In this document: positions 34,474-45,185 of the stretch, one piece after another
Position numbering within the stretch: the first letter of the stretch is position 1
Layout: each line of letters begins with the position of its first letter
Assembly: GCF_019801965.1 (NCBI RefSeq)
Contig: NZ_JAHVIA010000003.1
Span: 1 to 64,000 of the forward strand
Length of the DNA stretch: 64,000 nt
DNA from: Salipiger bermudensis
Lineage (GTDB): Bacteria > Pseudomonadota > Alphaproteobacteria > Rhodobacterales > Rhodobacteraceae
Direction of reading: 5' to 3'
Program-made: the position numbers and the translations under genes
The notes under the pieces: model-generated
Told to the model about the DNA's origin: nothing
The model's input: only the letters and a program-made list of their open reading frames with translations
Databases searched by the model: none

Positions 34474-34880
34474 GCCCTGCCGGCGCCGTCCCGCGCGCCC
34501 GCTTCGCGCCCGACCGCTCCACCTACCTGCAGAGCCACGTGACCCTGGCGCTGCTCGCCATGCCCGCAGCGATGATCCTGCTCTGGCTCACCGGCACGCC
34601 GCATGTCTGGACCGGTGCCGTCGGGGCGCTGGCCGCGGTGGCGGCGCGCGGCTGGTACCTGATGTCGGAAGAGCTGGGCCATGTCTGGGAAATGACCGAC
34701 AGCGCCCTCACCGGCCCGGCCGAGCGCCACGTGCCGCTCACCGATCTCGCCAGGGTGCGCCGCATCGGCTCGGCGGTGCAGCTCGTCACCCACTCGGGCG
34801 ACAAGCACCTGATCAAGTTCCAGCGCGAGCCGGCGGCGGTCGTCGCGCGCATCGGGGCCGCGCGGCCGGAGGCGGGATGA
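34470..34880 (+). CDS. Small membrane protein with PH-like domain
   Basis: This 136-residue protein has two hydrophobic segments (about 24-42 and 47-62). They are followed by a beta-rich stretch (VWEMTDSALTGPAERHVPLT, then RIGSAVQLVTHSGDKHLIKF) resembling the bacterial PH-like (bPH) domains found after paired membrane helices. Overlaps the upstream gene by 4 bases and lies 87 bases before the dihydroorotase homologue. The role is unknown. Confidence 0.65.
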   Translation: MSPAGAVPRARFAPDRSTYLQSHVTLALLAMPAAMILLWLTGTPHVWTGAVGALAAVAARGWYLMSEELGHVWEMTDSALTGPAERHVPLTDLARVRRIGSAVQLVTHSGDKHLIKFQREPAAVVARIGAARPEAG

Positions 34881-34967
34881 CCCTTTCCCTTTTGCCGCTC
34901 TTGCACTACTCCACCCCTGCGCGGGCAGACGCCGCCAACCGCAGAGACTGACCGGGAACCGCATCGC

Positions 34968-36251
34968 ATGACCGCAACGCTCCTCACCAATGCCCGCCTG
35001 ATCGACCCCGAAGCCGATACCGTCTCGGAAGGCGCCGTGCTGCTGCGCGACGGCCTGATCGCCGAGATCTTCAAGGAGCCCGACCCGCAGGTCGCGGATG
35101 CCGAGCGCATCGACGCCGGCGGCGCCTTCCTCGCGCCGGGCATCGTCGATATCGGCGTCAAGGTTGGCGAGCCCGGCGACCGGCACAAGGAAAGCTACAA
35201 GACCGCCGGCCTCGCCGCCGCCGCCGGTGGTGTCACCACCATGGTCACTCGCCCCGACACCGATCCCGCGATCGACACGCCCGAGGTGCTCGAGTTCATC
35301 CGCGACCGCGCCGAAGATGACGCGCCGGTCCACGTGCTGCCGATGGCGGCGCTCACCAAGGGCCGCGCCGGGCGCGAGATGACCGAGCTGGGCTTCCTGC
35401 TCGATGCCGGCGCGGTGGCCTTCACCGATTGCGACCACGTGCTCACCGACACCAAGGTGCTCTCGCGTGCCATGACCTACGCCCGCTCGCTCGGCGCGCT
35501 GGTCATGTGCCACCCGCAGGAGCCCGGCTTGTCGAAGGGCGGCGCCGCCACTTCCGGCAAGTTCGCCTCGCTGCGCGGCCTGCCGGCGGTCTCGCCGATG
35601 GCCGAGCGCATGGGGCTCGACCGCGATATCGCCCTCGTCGAGATGACCGGCGTGCGCTACCACGCCGACCAGATCACCACGGCCCGTGCCCTGCCGGCGC
35701 TGGAGCGGGCCAAGAAGAACGGCTTCGACGTCACCGCGGGCACCTCGATGCACCACCTGACGCTCAACGAGCTCGACGTCTCCGACTACCGCACCTTCTT
35801 CAAGGTCAAGCCGCCGCTGCGCTCCGAAGAGGACCGGCAGGCCACCGTCGAGGCAGTGCGCTCGGGGCTGATCGACATCATCGGCAGCTTCCACACCCCG
35901 CAGGACGAGGAATCCAAGCGCCTGCCCTTCGAGGAGGCCGCCTCGGGCGCCGTGGGTCTCGAGACCATGCTGCCGGTGCTGCTGCGGCTCTACCATTCCG
36001 GCGAGCTCGAGCTGCCGACGCTGTTCCGTGCGCTGTCGCTCAACCCGGCGAAGCGGCTGGGCCTCGCCTCGGGCCGCATGGCCAAGGGTGCGCCCGCCGA
36101 TCTCGTGCTGTTCGACGCCGACAAGCCCTTTGTGCTCGACCGCTTCAAGCTGCAGTCGAAGTCGAAGAATACACCGTTTGATGGGGCCCGGCTTCAGGGT
36201 AAGGTTCTGGCAACCTTTGTCGCCGGCACCGCCGTCTACCGGAGCGCCTGA
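34968..36251 (+). CDS. Dihydroorotase homologue lacking the metal-binding HxH (pseudo-DHOase)
   Basis: This 427-residue protein has the amidohydrolase fold of class I dihydroorotases (APGIVDIG..., VKPPLRSEEDRQATVEAV, SLNPAKRLGL). However, the zinc ligands DxHxH are DIGVK (His63 and His65 replaced by Gly and Lys), and the catalytic SDHAPH reads SFHTPQ (Asp308 replaced by Phe). It should therefore not hydrolyse dihydroorotate. In Pseudomonas such inactive homologues (PyrC') assemble with PyrB and are needed for its activity, and the pyrB linkage here fits that. An active dihydroorotase would then be encoded elsewhere. It abuts plsY. Confidence 0.9.
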   Translation: MTATLLTNARLIDPEADTVSEGAVLLRDGLIAEIFKEPDPQVADAERIDAGGAFLAPGIVDIGVKVGEPGDRHKESYKTAGLAAAAGGVTTMVTRPDTDPAIDTPEVLEFIRDRAEDDAPVHVLPMAALTKGRAGREMTELGFLLDAGAVAFTDCDHVLTDTKVLSRAMTYARSLGALVMCHPQEPGLSKGGAATSGKFASLRGLPAVSPMAERMGLDRDIALVEMTGVRYHADQITTARALPALERAKKNGFDVTAGTSMHHLTLNELDVSDYRTFFKVKPPLRSEEDRQATVEAVRSGLIDIIGSFHTPQDEESKRLPFEEAASGAVGLETMLPVLLRLYHSGELELPTLFRALSLNPAKRLGLASGRMAKGAPADLVLFDADKPFVLDRFKLQSKSKNTPFDGARLQGKVLATFVAGTAVYRSA

Positions 36252-36868
36252 TGCTGCCCGAGATCACCACTCCGCCGTTCCTGCTGCTGCTCTGGGCCGT
36301 CATCGGCTACCTGCTCGGCTCGATTCCCTTCGGGATGCTGCTGACGCGGGCGATGAATCTCGGCGACCTGCGTAAGATCGGCTCCGGCAATATCGGCGCC
36401 ACCAACGTCTTGCGCACCGGCAACAAGGCCGCTGCCGCGGGTACCCTGCTGCTCGATGGAGGCAAGGGCGCGGTCGCGGTGCTGCTGGCGCGCTGGCTCG
36501 CGGGCGAAGACGCGGCGCAGCTCGCCGGTCTCGCTGCCTTTCTCGGCCATTGCTACCCGGTCTGGCTGCGGTTTCAGGGCGGCAAGGGGGTTGCCACCTT
36601 CCTCGGCCTGATGCTGGCGCTGAGCTGGCCCGTGGGCCTGATGTGCTGCGCCACATGGCTCGCTGCAGCGGCGCTGTCGAGCATCTCGAGCGTCGGCGCG
36701 CTGGTCGCGGCGCTGATGTCGACCGCGTGGATGATCCTGCTGCGTGAATACGACCTGACGGCGCTCACCGTGGCGCTGACCATCGTGATCTTCTGGCGTC
36801 ACCGCAGCAACATCTCCCGCCTGCGCGCCGGCACCGAGCCGCGCATCGGCAAGAAGAAGACGACCTGA
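36251..36868 (+). CDS. plsY: Acyl-phosphate:glycerol-3-phosphate acyltransferase PlsY
   Basis: This 205-residue inner-membrane enzyme makes lysophosphatidate in phospholipid synthesis. The three family motifs are present: GSIPFGMLLTR, GSGNIGATNVLRTGNKAAA (glycerol phosphate site) and RFQGGKGVATFLGL. There are about five membrane helices. The ATG shares its A with the upstream stop (TGATG), indicating co-transcription with the pyr genes. Confidence 0.95.
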   Translation: MLPEITTPPFLLLLWAVIGYLLGSIPFGMLLTRAMNLGDLRKIGSGNIGATNVLRTGNKAAAAGTLLLDGGKGAVAVLLARWLAGEDAAQLAGLAAFLGHCYPVWLRFQGGKGVATFLGLMLALSWPVGLMCCATWLAAAALSSISSVGALVAALMSTAWMILLREYDLTALTVALTIVIFWRHRSNISRLRAGTEPRIGKKKTT

Positions 36869-36943
36869 ACCCCACTCGCCATTTCCGGACCTCATTGCCC
36901 GCGCAGGCTCGCTCCGGGCCGGCCTGCGCGCTATGCTCGGCCC

Positions 36944-37504
36944 ATGCTGGATTTCGACACATGCAATGCCGCAAGGATGCGCCGCGACCCCGCCTATGAC
37001 GGGCTGTTCTTCACCGCCGTGCGGACAACCGGGATCTATTGCCGCCCGGTCTGTCCGGTGCGCCCGCCGCTGACCAAGAACGTGTCGTTCTTCCCCAGCG
37101 CCGCCAGCGCCGAGCGCGCCGGCTACCGCCCGTGCCTGCGCTGCCGCCCGGAGACCGCGCCGTTTTCCCCGGCGTGGAACGGCACCCGCACCACCGTCGC
37201 CCGCGCCCTGCGTCTGATCGAGGAGGGCGCGCTCGACACCGGCACCGTGGCGGCGCTCGCCGCCCGGCTCGGCATCGGCCCGCGGCATCTCTCCCGGCTT
37301 TTCACCGAGCAGGTTGGAGCCTCGCCGCTGCAGGTGGCCCAGACCCGGCGCATGCAGCGCGCCAAGCGGCTGCTGGATGACAGCGATCTGCCGATGGCCG
37401 AGATTGCCAGCCGTGCCGGGTTCGGCAGCCTGCGCCGCTTCAACGCCGCCTTCGCTTCGCTCTACGGCCGCCCGCCCTCCTCGCTGCGAAGGCCCGCGCC
37501 ATGA
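36944..37504 (+). CDS. AdaA-like methyl-phosphotriester sensor and AraC-type regulator
   Basis: This 186-residue protein equals the N-terminal half of Ada. Cysteines at 33, 37, 64 and 67 (IYCRPVCPV; PCLRCRPE) have the same spacing as the four zinc ligands of E. coli Ada. One of them accepts a methyl group from a phosphotriester and switches on DNA binding. The C-terminal part (about 85-185) is an AraC-type double HTH (LAARLGIGPRHLSRLFTEQV; EIASRAGFGSLRRFNAAFA). It overlaps the ogt gene by 4 bases (ATGA), so the Ada functions are on two coupled genes. Confidence 0.9.
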   Translation: MLDFDTCNAARMRRDPAYDGLFFTAVRTTGIYCRPVCPVRPPLTKNVSFFPSAASAERAGYRPCLRCRPETAPFSPAWNGTRTTVARALRLIEEGALDTGTVAALAARLGIGPRHLSRLFTEQVGASPLQVAQTRRMQRAKRLLDDSDLPMAEIASRAGFGSLRRFNAAFASLYGRPPSSLRRPAP

Positions 37505-38010
37505 GCCTGCGCTACTGCCACCACGACAGCCCCGTCGGCCCGCTGCTTCTGGCGGGCGACGGCGCGTCGCTGCGCCTCCTGAGCTTCCCGACGGGCCACA
37601 AGGCCGTCGCGCCGCAGGACGGCTGGCAGCCCGACCCCACACCGTTCGACGCCGTGCGCCACCATCTTGACGCGTATTTTAGCGGGCAACTTCGCGTATT
37701 TAGCGTGCCGCTCGACATTCGCGGCACGGATTTTCAAAAGAAAATCTGGGCCTGCCTGGCAACCATCCCCTATGGCGAAACCCGCAGCTACGGCGAGATC
37801 GCCCGCGCCCTCGGATCGCCCGGCGCGAGCCGTGCGGTCGGCGCTGCGAACGGCGCCAACCCGCTGCCGATTATTCTGCCTTGTCATCGGGTTATCGGAA
37901 GCGGCGGGGCGCTGACCGGCTTCGGCGGCGGGCTCGATACCAAGACCTGGCTGCTGCAGCACGAGGCCCGCATTGCCGGTGTGGCCGGGCGGCAACTTTC
38001 GCTGTTCTGA
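37501..38010 (+). CDS. ogt: Methylated-DNA-[protein]-cysteine S-methyltransferase
   Basis: This 169-residue suicide enzyme repairs O6-methylguanine and O4-methylthymine. The acceptor Cys128 is in ILPCHRVIGSGGALTGFGGG, and the HTH segment is TIPYGETRSYGEIARAL. Length fits Ogt rather than the two-domain Ada. Coupled to the AdaA-like regulator upstream, which probably controls it in response to methylation damage. Confidence 0.93.
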   Translation: MSLRYCHHDSPVGPLLLAGDGASLRLLSFPTGHKAVAPQDGWQPDPTPFDAVRHHLDAYFSGQLRVFSVPLDIRGTDFQKKIWACLATIPYGETRSYGEIARALGSPGASRAVGAANGANPLPIILPCHRVIGSGGALTGFGGGLDTKTWLLQHEARIAGVAGRQLSLF

Positions 38011-38099
38011 TCCCCCGCCGGCGAATCACGGGCTAGAGCCGGCAGGGAACTTTCTCTACGACACGGGATTGGCTTACAAAGGAAAAGGAGCCACCCCCG

Positions 38100-38246
38100 A
38101 TGAGCGCGATCGTCACCATTCTTCTCATGGCAGCCTGTGTCGCAGGTCTGTTTGCCCTGAACGCAGTGGCGATCTGGTGGTTCGGGCGGCTCCCGGTGGC
38201 CGACCAGCAGACAACCCCGACGGTCGGCCTCAACAAGCAGGCCTGA
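38100..38246 (+). CDS. Small single-span membrane protein (48 aa)
   Basis: This 48-residue protein starts at ATG 38100, with AAGGAG about 8 bases upstream. It has one hydrophobic segment (AIVTILLMAACVAGLFALNA) followed by WWFGRLP and a polar tail. No family recognised. Codon use and the good ribosome site support coding. It lies between ogt and the convergent isomerase gene. Confidence 0.6.
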   Translation: MSAIVTILLMAACVAGLFALNAVAIWWFGRLPVADQQTTPTVGLNKQA

Positions 38247-38264
38247 GAGCGATCGGGCAGACGC

Positions 38265-38864
38265 TCAGAGCTTGCCCGAGAGATGCAGGTCGAGATCCTC
38301 GAGACGGTCCTGCCCCCAGAACATCGCGCCATCGTCGAGCACGTAGAACGGCGAGCCGAAGACCCCCGCAGCGACCGCATCCTCGAGATTGGACGCGTAG
38401 ATCTCCGCCCCGGTGAGCATGCCGCTGAAGGTCAGCGACGGATCGAAGCCCGCGGCCTTCAGGCAGTCCTGCACCACGGCATCCTCCGCGATGTCCTTCT
38501 CCTCGACCCAGACCGCGCGCAGGATCGATTGCACCAGCCCGCCCAAGTCGCCGCCGCCCGCCTTCTGCGCCGCGATGATCGCGTAGGAGGCCGGGGCCTG
38601 GTTGGTCGGCCAATGCGCCGGCTTGAAGTTCAGCTCCATCCCCGCCTTCTTCGCCTGCCTCGGCAGTTCCTGCGCCCGGTACGCGATGCGCGACGGGTGC
38701 CGATCCTTCGGCGCGGCACCACCGGTGCGCGGGAACAGCGCCATGATGTCCAGCGGCTTGTAGGTCACCGTGAGGCCGTGGCGCGCAACGATCTCCTCCA
38801 TGCGGTTCCCGGCAAGGTAGGCGTAAGGGGAAAGAACGGTAAAATAGTAGTCCAGATGCGCCAT
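38265..38864 (-). CDS. 2-hydroxychromene-2-carboxylate isomerase family protein (DsbA fold)
   Basis: This 199-residue protein is a kappa-class GST-like member of the DsbA superfamily. [20 protein letters not shown] gives the N-terminal strand with Ser in place of the catalytic Cys, and [20 protein letters not shown] is the conserved C-terminal cis-Pro and active-site region. Enzymes of this family isomerise hydroxychromene carboxylate in naphthalene breakdown using glutathione. No aromatic degradation genes are adjacent, so the natural substrate is uncertain. Confidence 0.85.
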   Translation of the reverse strand: MAHLDYYFTVLSPYAYLAGNRMEEIVARHGLTVTYKPLDIMALFPRTGGAAPKDRHPSRIAYRAQELPRQAKKAGMELNFKPAHWPTNQAPASYAIIAAQKAGGGDLGGLVQSILRAVWVEEKDIAEDAVVQDCLKAAGFDPSLTFSGMLTGAEIYASNLEDAVAAGVFGSPFYVLDDGAMFWGQDRLEDLDLHLSGKL

Positions 38865-38965
38865 GTCGTCCCTCGTATCGGAGTGCGTCTTTGCGCCACG
38901 CTAGCCGCATGCTAAGCGACCGGCAACGTCACGAATCTGTCATTCTGCTGCCGGAGCCGCCTCCC

Positions 38966-39976
38966 ATGCCCACCGTCATCGAGCCCAAGCTTATCGCGGG
39001 CAACGCCAATAAGCCGCTGGCCACTGCCATCGCCCGCCGCATGTCCCTCTATCGCGGCATGTCCGTGGGGCTCGTCGACGCCCGGGTCGAGCGCTTCAAC
39101 GACCAGGAGATCTTCGTCGAGGTCTACGAGAACGTCCGCGGCGAGGACATGTTCATCCTGCAGTCGACCTCGCGCCCGGCGAACGACAACCTGATGGAGC
39201 TGCTGATCATGGCCGATGCGCTGCGCCGCTCCTCGGCCGCACGCATCACCGCGGTGATCCCCTATTTCGGCTATGCCCGCCAGGACCGCCGGACCAAGGC
39301 CCGCACCCCGATCACCGCCAAGCTGGTGGCCAACATGATCGCCGAGGCCGGCATCGAGCGGGTTCTGACCATGGACCTGCACGCCACCCAGATCCAGGGC
39401 TTCTTCGACATCCCGGTCGACAACCTCTACGCCTCGCCGGTCTTCGCGCTCGACATCATGAAGCATTTCGCGGGCGAGCTCGAAGACGTGATGATCGTGT
39501 CGCCCGATGTCGGCGGCGTGGCCCGTGCCCGCGAGCTGGCCAAGCGCATCAACGCGCCGCTCTCGATCGTCGACAAGCGCCGCGAGAAGCCCGGTGAGGT
39601 TGCCGAGATGACCGTGATCGGCGACGTGACCGGCAAGAAATGCATCATCGTCGACGACATCTGCGACACCGCCGGCACCCTGTGCAAGGCGGCCGAGATC
39701 CTGATGAATCACGGCGCCACCGAAGTGCATGCCTACATCACTCACGGCGTGCTCTCCGGCCCCGCGGTCGAGCGGGTTAAGAATTCGGTGATGAAGTCGC
39801 TGGTGATCACCGATTCGATCGCCGCCACCGACGCGGTCGCCGCGGCCCCGAATATCCGCGTGGTGCCCACCGCGCCGATGTTCGCCCAGGCGATCCTCAA
39901 CATCTGGAACGGCACCTCGGTGTCCTCGCTGTTCGAGACCGACACGCTCGGCCCGATCTACGAAGGCATCCTCTGA
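38966..39976 (+). CDS. prs: Ribose-phosphate pyrophosphokinase (PRPP synthetase)
   Basis: This 336-residue class I enzyme makes PRPP from ribose 5-phosphate and ATP for nucleotide, His and Trp synthesis. [20 protein letters not shown], the ATP loop [20 protein letters not shown], and the PRPP loop [20 protein letters not shown] are present. The start is the ATG at 38966, giving the standard N-terminus [19 protein letters not shown]; an earlier in-frame start at 38891 is unlikely. It is followed by two tandem copies of the intergenic repeat. Confidence 0.95.
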   Translation: MPTVIEPKLIAGNANKPLATAIARRMSLYRGMSVGLVDARVERFNDQEIFVEVYENVRGEDMFILQSTSRPANDNLMELLIMADALRRSSAARITAVIPYFGYARQDRRTKARTPITAKLVANMIAEAGIERVLTMDLHATQIQGFFDIPVDNLYASPVFALDIMKHFAGELEDVMIVSPDVGGVARARELAKRINAPLSIVDKRREKPGEVAEMTVIGDVTGKKCIIVDDICDTAGTLCKAAEILMNHGATEVHAYITHGVLSGPAVERVKNSVMKSLVITDSIAATDAVAAAPNIRVVPTAPMFAQAILNIWNGTSVSSLFETDTLGPIYEGIL

Positions 39977-39982
39977 TCCAAC

Positions 39983-40072
39983 GCCGGAGAAGGGCGCTCC
40001 CCCTGCCCTTCTCTGGTTCCGAAATACCTCGGGGGTGAATTGGCCATCGGCCAAGAGGGGGCAGCGCCCCCC
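39983..40072 (+). repeat. Dispersed structured intergenic repeat, copy B
   Basis: Stem 1 is GAGAAGGG with CCCTTCTC. The conserved core is TCTGGTTCCGAAATACCTC followed by GGGGG. Stem 2 is TTGGCC-atc-GGCCAA, and the terminal palindrome is GGGGGCAGCGCCCCC. It is repeated directly as copy C with a period of 163 bases, and the two fill the gap between prs and the lectin-domain gene. Confidence 0.85.
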
Positions 40073-40145
40073 TTTTCATGCCCGACAACGGCCTGCTCAC
40101 AGTTTCCCGAAAGTCGCCGCCCCTCCCCGCTCACAGCCAAGGCGG

Positions 40146-40231
40146 GCCGGAGAAGGGCGCCCCTCCCCTTCTCTGGTTAATAGTACCTCGGGGATGAATT
40201 GGCCGCAGGCCAAGAGGGGGCAGCGCCCCCC
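40146..40231 (+). repeat. Dispersed structured intergenic repeat, copy C
   Basis: Same plan as copy B: stem 1 GAGAAGGG/CCCTTCTC, core TCTGGTTAATAGTACCTC, stem 2 TTGGCC-gca-GGCCAA, and palindrome GGGGGCAGCGCCCCC. The core has small substitutions while both stems pair perfectly. Confidence 0.85.
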
Positions 40232-40290
40232 GGTGGGCCGACCTCCACCGCCCTGCCCGACGTCACAGCGCGGCACCGGCCCCCTTGCGC

Positions 40291-40641
40291 TCAATAGAGC
40301 TCCCAGTCCTCTTCGCTGCCGAGCTCGCCGATGGCCAGCCATGCCATGCGCACCCGCGCGATGCGCGAATCCGACCATGTGCGGAACACCATCTCGAAGC
40401 CGGTCTCGCTGACATTCTCTGCCTGCAGGTCGGCGCGGATATTGGCGCTGTGGTCCATGTCCCAGAGCGTCAGCGTCAGCTGGACGCTGGGCGGAGCGCG
40501 GAAGGGCTCGGAGAACCGCACCGCCCGGCGGCGCTCGCGGGCGCCGCTGCCGGTCCACATATCGCCGCCATCGGCGAAATCCGAAAACACTTCCACTTCG
40601 CCCTGATCGATCCCGATCAGGCTGGCATTCAGTCGGCGCAT
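40291..40641 (-). CDS. H-type lectin domain protein
   Basis: This 116-residue protein is read from the ATG at 40641 (GAGGA about 6 bases upstream). Residues about 35-110 match the H-type lectin fold (FRAPPSVQLTLTLWDMDHS; VSETGFEMVFRTWSDSRIAR; VRMAWLAIGEL), known from invertebrate agglutinins that bind N-acetylgalactosamine. Bacterial forms occur as small cytosolic or secreted proteins of unknown use. There is no signal peptide. An earlier ATG at 40668 is possible. It reads in the same direction as the atp operon but is separated from it by the atp terminator. Confidence 0.75.
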   Translation of the reverse strand: MRRLNASLIGIDQGEVEVFSDFADGGDMWTGSGARERRRAVRFSEPFRAPPSVQLTLTLWDMDHSANIRADLQAENVSETGFEMVFRTWSDSRIARVRMAWLAIGELGSEEDWELY

Positions 40642-40768
40642 GCTGTCCTCATCTACCCTTGCGTGCATCATCTGCAAGGCGCCGCGAGATGGGAAGGCCC
40701 CGGCCACGGCCGGAGGCATAGCGTTGCGCTTTGGCGTCACGTCCCTTGTGCGCGGGCCCCAGACGCAG

Positions 40769-40795
40769 AAAACCCCGCCAGTGGCGGGGTTTCCG
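40769..40795 (-). terminator. Rho-independent terminator of the atp operon
   Basis: AAACCCCGCC-agt-GGCGGGGTTT is a perfect 10-base stem with a three-base loop and T-rich flanks in both directions. It lies about 25 bases after the atpC stop. Confidence 0.85.
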
Positions 40796-40819
40796 ATCGA
40801 TGTCGCACTGTGGCCCTGG

Positions 40820-41254
40820 TCAGAAGTTCGGCTGCTTCGGGTCGAGGCCGATATGGCCACCGACGGCAACCATATCCTGCAGCAGCTTGGCCGCGTCGTC
40901 GACCGGGCCCGGCTCGTTCTCGGTCTCTTCGACGACCTTCTTGTAGTAGGCCTGCGCCTCGCGCACGAGATCCTCATAGGTCTCCTGCGTCATGTCGGCG
41001 TAGGGAACGGCACGCTCGGCCAGCACGGTCATGGTGGTGCCGATCTCGGCGAAGCCACCGGTGACCACGAATTCCTCGGTGCCCTTCTCGGTCTCGACCT
41101 TGAGGATGCCGGGGCGCAGCGTGGTGATCACGGCGGCGTGGCCGGGGCCTGCCGTCATGTCGCCGTCGGTGCCCGGGATCGACACGGTCTTGGCCTGGGT
41201 CGACAGAAGGCTCCGCTCGGGGCTCACCAGATCGAATTGCATCGTATCAGCCAT
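40820..41254 (-). CDS. atpC: ATP synthase F1 epsilon subunit
   Basis: This 144-residue protein of the central stalk couples rotation to catalysis and can inhibit ATP hydrolysis. The N-terminal beta-sandwich ([37 protein letters not shown]) is well conserved, and the C-terminal helical part is short. It is the last gene of atpHAGDC, followed by a strong terminator. Confidence 0.95.
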   Translation of the reverse strand: MADTMQFDLVSPERSLLSTQAKTVSIPGTDGDMTAGPGHAAVITTLRPGILKVETEKGTEEFVVTGGFAEIGTTMTVLAERAVPYADMTQETYEDLVREAQAYYKKVVEETENEPGPVDDAAKLLQDMVAVGGHIGLDPKQPNF

Positions 41255-41302
41255 TAGGGCCTCCGGTTGGTAATGGGGGGCACGAAGGCCCCCCGGCAGT
41301 CA

Positions 41303-42727
<1,425 letters not shown>

Positions 42728-42743
42728 TTATCGTCTCCGGTTC

Positions 42744-43625
42744 TTAGAGCGCCTCGGCGCCCGAGATGATTTCGATCAGTTCGTTGGTGATGACCGCCTG
42801 ACGCGAGCGGTTGTACTCGATGGTCAGCTTGTCGATCATCTCGCCCGCATTGCGCGTGGCGTTGTCCATGGCGCTCATCCGAGCCCCCTGTTCCGAGGCG
42901 GCGTTCTCCAGCAGAGCCGAGAAGATCTGGGTAGAGACACCCCGGGGAAGGAGATCGGCAAGGATGGCTTCCTCGCCGGGCTCGTATTCATAGAGCGGGG
43001 ACGCGCCAGCGTCGTCGCCCTCGGCCGCGTCGAACTCGGCCGGGATGATCTGCTGGGCGGTCGGGACCTGCGAAATCACGGTCTCGAACTTCGCATAGAA
43101 GATGGTCGCCACGTCGAACTCGCCCTCGTCGAAACGGTCGAGCAGGTTCTTGGCGATCGACTGCGCATCCGCGTAACCGATCTTCTTGACCTCGCTGAGG
43201 TCCACGTGACCCACGAACAGCGACCCGTATTCACGGGCGAGCTGTTCACGGCCCTTCTTCCCGACGGTGAGGATCTTCACCGTCTTTCCCTCGGCCTTCA
43301 GCTTCGCGATCGCGGCGCGGGCTGCCTTCACGATGGAGCTGTTGAAGCCCCCGCAAAGGCCGCGCTCGGCGGTCATGACGACGAGCAGCTGCACGTCGTC
43401 CTTGCCGGTGCCGGACAGCAGCTTGGGCGCGGTCGGGCTTCCGCCCACCGACGCCGCCAGCGATCCGAGCACCGCGTTGAAGCGCTCGGAATACGGGCGT
43501 GCCATCTCGGCCGCGTCCTGTGCCCGCCGCAGTTTCGCGGCGGCCACCATCTGCATGGCCTTGGTGATCTTCCGGGTCGACTTGACCGAGGAGATCCTGG
43601 TTTTGAGGTCCTTGAGGCTAGGCAT
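42744..43625 (-). CDS. atpG: ATP synthase F1 gamma subunit
   Basis: This 293-residue rotor stalk has the N-terminal helix [20 protein letters not shown] and [16 protein letters not shown]. The C-terminal helix is [20 protein letters not shown] and [17 protein letters not shown]. Together they form the coiled coil inside alpha3beta3. Length and both end motifs are standard. Confidence 0.97.
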   Translation of the reverse strand: MPSLKDLKTRISSVKSTRKITKAMQMVAAAKLRRAQDAAEMARPYSERFNAVLGSLAASVGGSPTAPKLLSGTGKDDVQLLVVMTAERGLCGGFNSSIVKAARAAIAKLKAEGKTVKILTVGKKGREQLAREYGSLFVGHVDLSEVKKIGYADAQSIAKNLLDRFDEGEFDVATIFYAKFETVISQVPTAQQIIPAEFDAAEGDDAGASPLYEYEPGEEAILADLLPRGVSTQIFSALLENAASEQGARMSAMDNATRNAGEMIDKLTIEYNRSRQAVITNELIEIISGAEAL

Positions 43626-43646
43626 AATCCTGTCCTTTCAGGGCGC

Positions 43647-45185
43647 TCAGGCGTAGGTCGCGGCGAATTCGTCGAGCGCAGCCTTCAGCTTGTCAGCGGG
43701 TTCACCCTTGATCTTCGGGTCTTCGCTCTCGATCCACTCGAGGATGTCCTTGCGCTGGCCGCGCAGGAAGGACAGCAGAGCGGCTTCATACTTGCCCACT
43801 TCACGGACCGGGATGTTGTCCAGGTAGCCGTTGGTGCCGGCGAAGATGATGCAGACGATCTCGGCGTTGGTCAGCGGCGAGTACTGCGGCTGCTTCATCA
43901 GCTCGGTCAGACGCGCACCGCGGTTCAGCAGCTTCTGGGTCGCGGCGTCGAGGTCGGAACCGAACTGTGCGAAGGCCGCCATCTCGCGGTACTGCGCGAG
44001 CGACAGCTTCACCGGGCCGGCAACCGAGGACATCGCCTTGGTCTGGGCCGAGGAGCCGACGCGCGACACCGACAGACCGGTGTTCACAGCGGGACGGATG
44101 CCCTGGAAGAACAGTTCGGTCTCGAGGAAGATCTGGCCGTCGGTGATCGAGATCACGTTGGTCGGGATGAAGGCCGACACGTCGCCGCCCTGGGTCTCGA
44201 TGATCGGCAGCGCGGTCAGCGAGCCGGCACCGTGATCCTCGTTCAGCTTTGCCGAACGCTCGAGCAGGCGCGAGTGGAGGTAGAACACGTCGCCCGGGTA
44301 GGCTTCGCGGCCCGGCGGACGGCGCAGCAGCAGCGACATCTGACGGTAGGACACGGCCTGCTTGGACAGGTCATCGTAAATGATGAGCGCGTGCTTACCG
44401 TTGTCGCGGAAGTACTCAGCCATCGCGGTCGCGGCGTAGGGCGCGAGGAACTGCATCGGTGCCGGGTCGGACGCGGTTGCGGCCACGACGATCGAGTAAT
44501 CGATGGCGCCGGTGGCTTCGAGGCGCTTCACCAGCTGCGCCACGGTCGAGCGCTTCTGGCCGACGGCCACGTAGACGCAGTACAGCTTCTTGCTGTCGTC
44601 GTCGCCAGCGGCGTCGTTGTAGGATTTCTGGTTCAGGATCGCGTCGAGGGCGATCGCGGTCTTGCCGGTCTGGCGGTCGCCAATGATCAGCTCGCGCTGG
44701 CCACGGCCGATCGGGATCATCGCGTCGACCGACTTGAGGCCGGTTGCCATCGGCTCGTGCACCGACTTACGCGGGATGATGCCCGGCGCCTTGACGTCGG
44801 CGACGCGGCGCTCGGCGGCTTCGATCGGGCCCTTGCCGTCGAGCGGGTTGCCGAGAGCGTCGACCACGCGGCCCAGCAGGGCGGGGCCGGCGGGCACGTC
44901 CACGATCGAGTTGGTGCGCTTGACGACGTCACCTTCCTTGATGTCGCGGTCGGAGCCGAAGATCACGATACCGACGTTGTCGCGCTCGAGGTTCAGGGCC
45001 ATCCCCATGATGCCGCCCGGGAACTCGACCATCTCGCCGGCCTTGACGGAGTCGAGGCCGTGCACGCGGGCAATACCGTCGCCGACGGAGAGCACGCGAC
45101 CCACTTCGGCGACTTCGGCCTCCTGACCGAAGTTCTTGATCTGGTCCTTTAGGATCGCAGAAATCTCGGCTGCTTGGATACCCAT
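43647..45185 (-). CDS. atpA: ATP synthase F1 alpha subunit
   Basis: This 512-residue non-catalytic nucleotide-binding subunit has P-loop [18 protein letters not shown], then [20 protein letters not shown] and the alpha signature [17 protein letters not shown]. Its start directly abuts the stop of atpH, implying coupled translation. Confidence 0.98.
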   Translation of the reverse strand: MGIQAAEISAILKDQIKNFGQEAEVAEVGRVLSVGDGIARVHGLDSVKAGEMVEFPGGIMGMALNLERDNVGIVIFGSDRDIKEGDVVKRTNSIVDVPAGPALLGRVVDALGNPLDGKGPIEAAERRVADVKAPGIIPRKSVHEPMATGLKSVDAMIPIGRGQRELIIGDRQTGKTAIALDAILNQKSYNDAAGDDDSKKLYCVYVAVGQKRSTVAQLVKRLEATGAIDYSIVVAATASDPAPMQFLAPYAATAMAEYFRDNGKHALIIYDDLSKQAVSYRQMSLLLRRPPGREAYPGDVFYLHSRLLERSAKLNEDHGAGSLTALPIIETQGGDVSAFIPTNVISITDGQIFLETELFFQGIRPAVNTGLSVSRVGSSAQTKAMSSVAGPVKLSLAQYREMAAFAQFGSDLDAATQKLLNRGARLTELMKQPQYSPLTNAEIVCIIFAGTNGYLDNIPVREVGKYEAALLSFLRGQRKDILEWIESEDPKIKGEPADKLKAALDEFAATYA

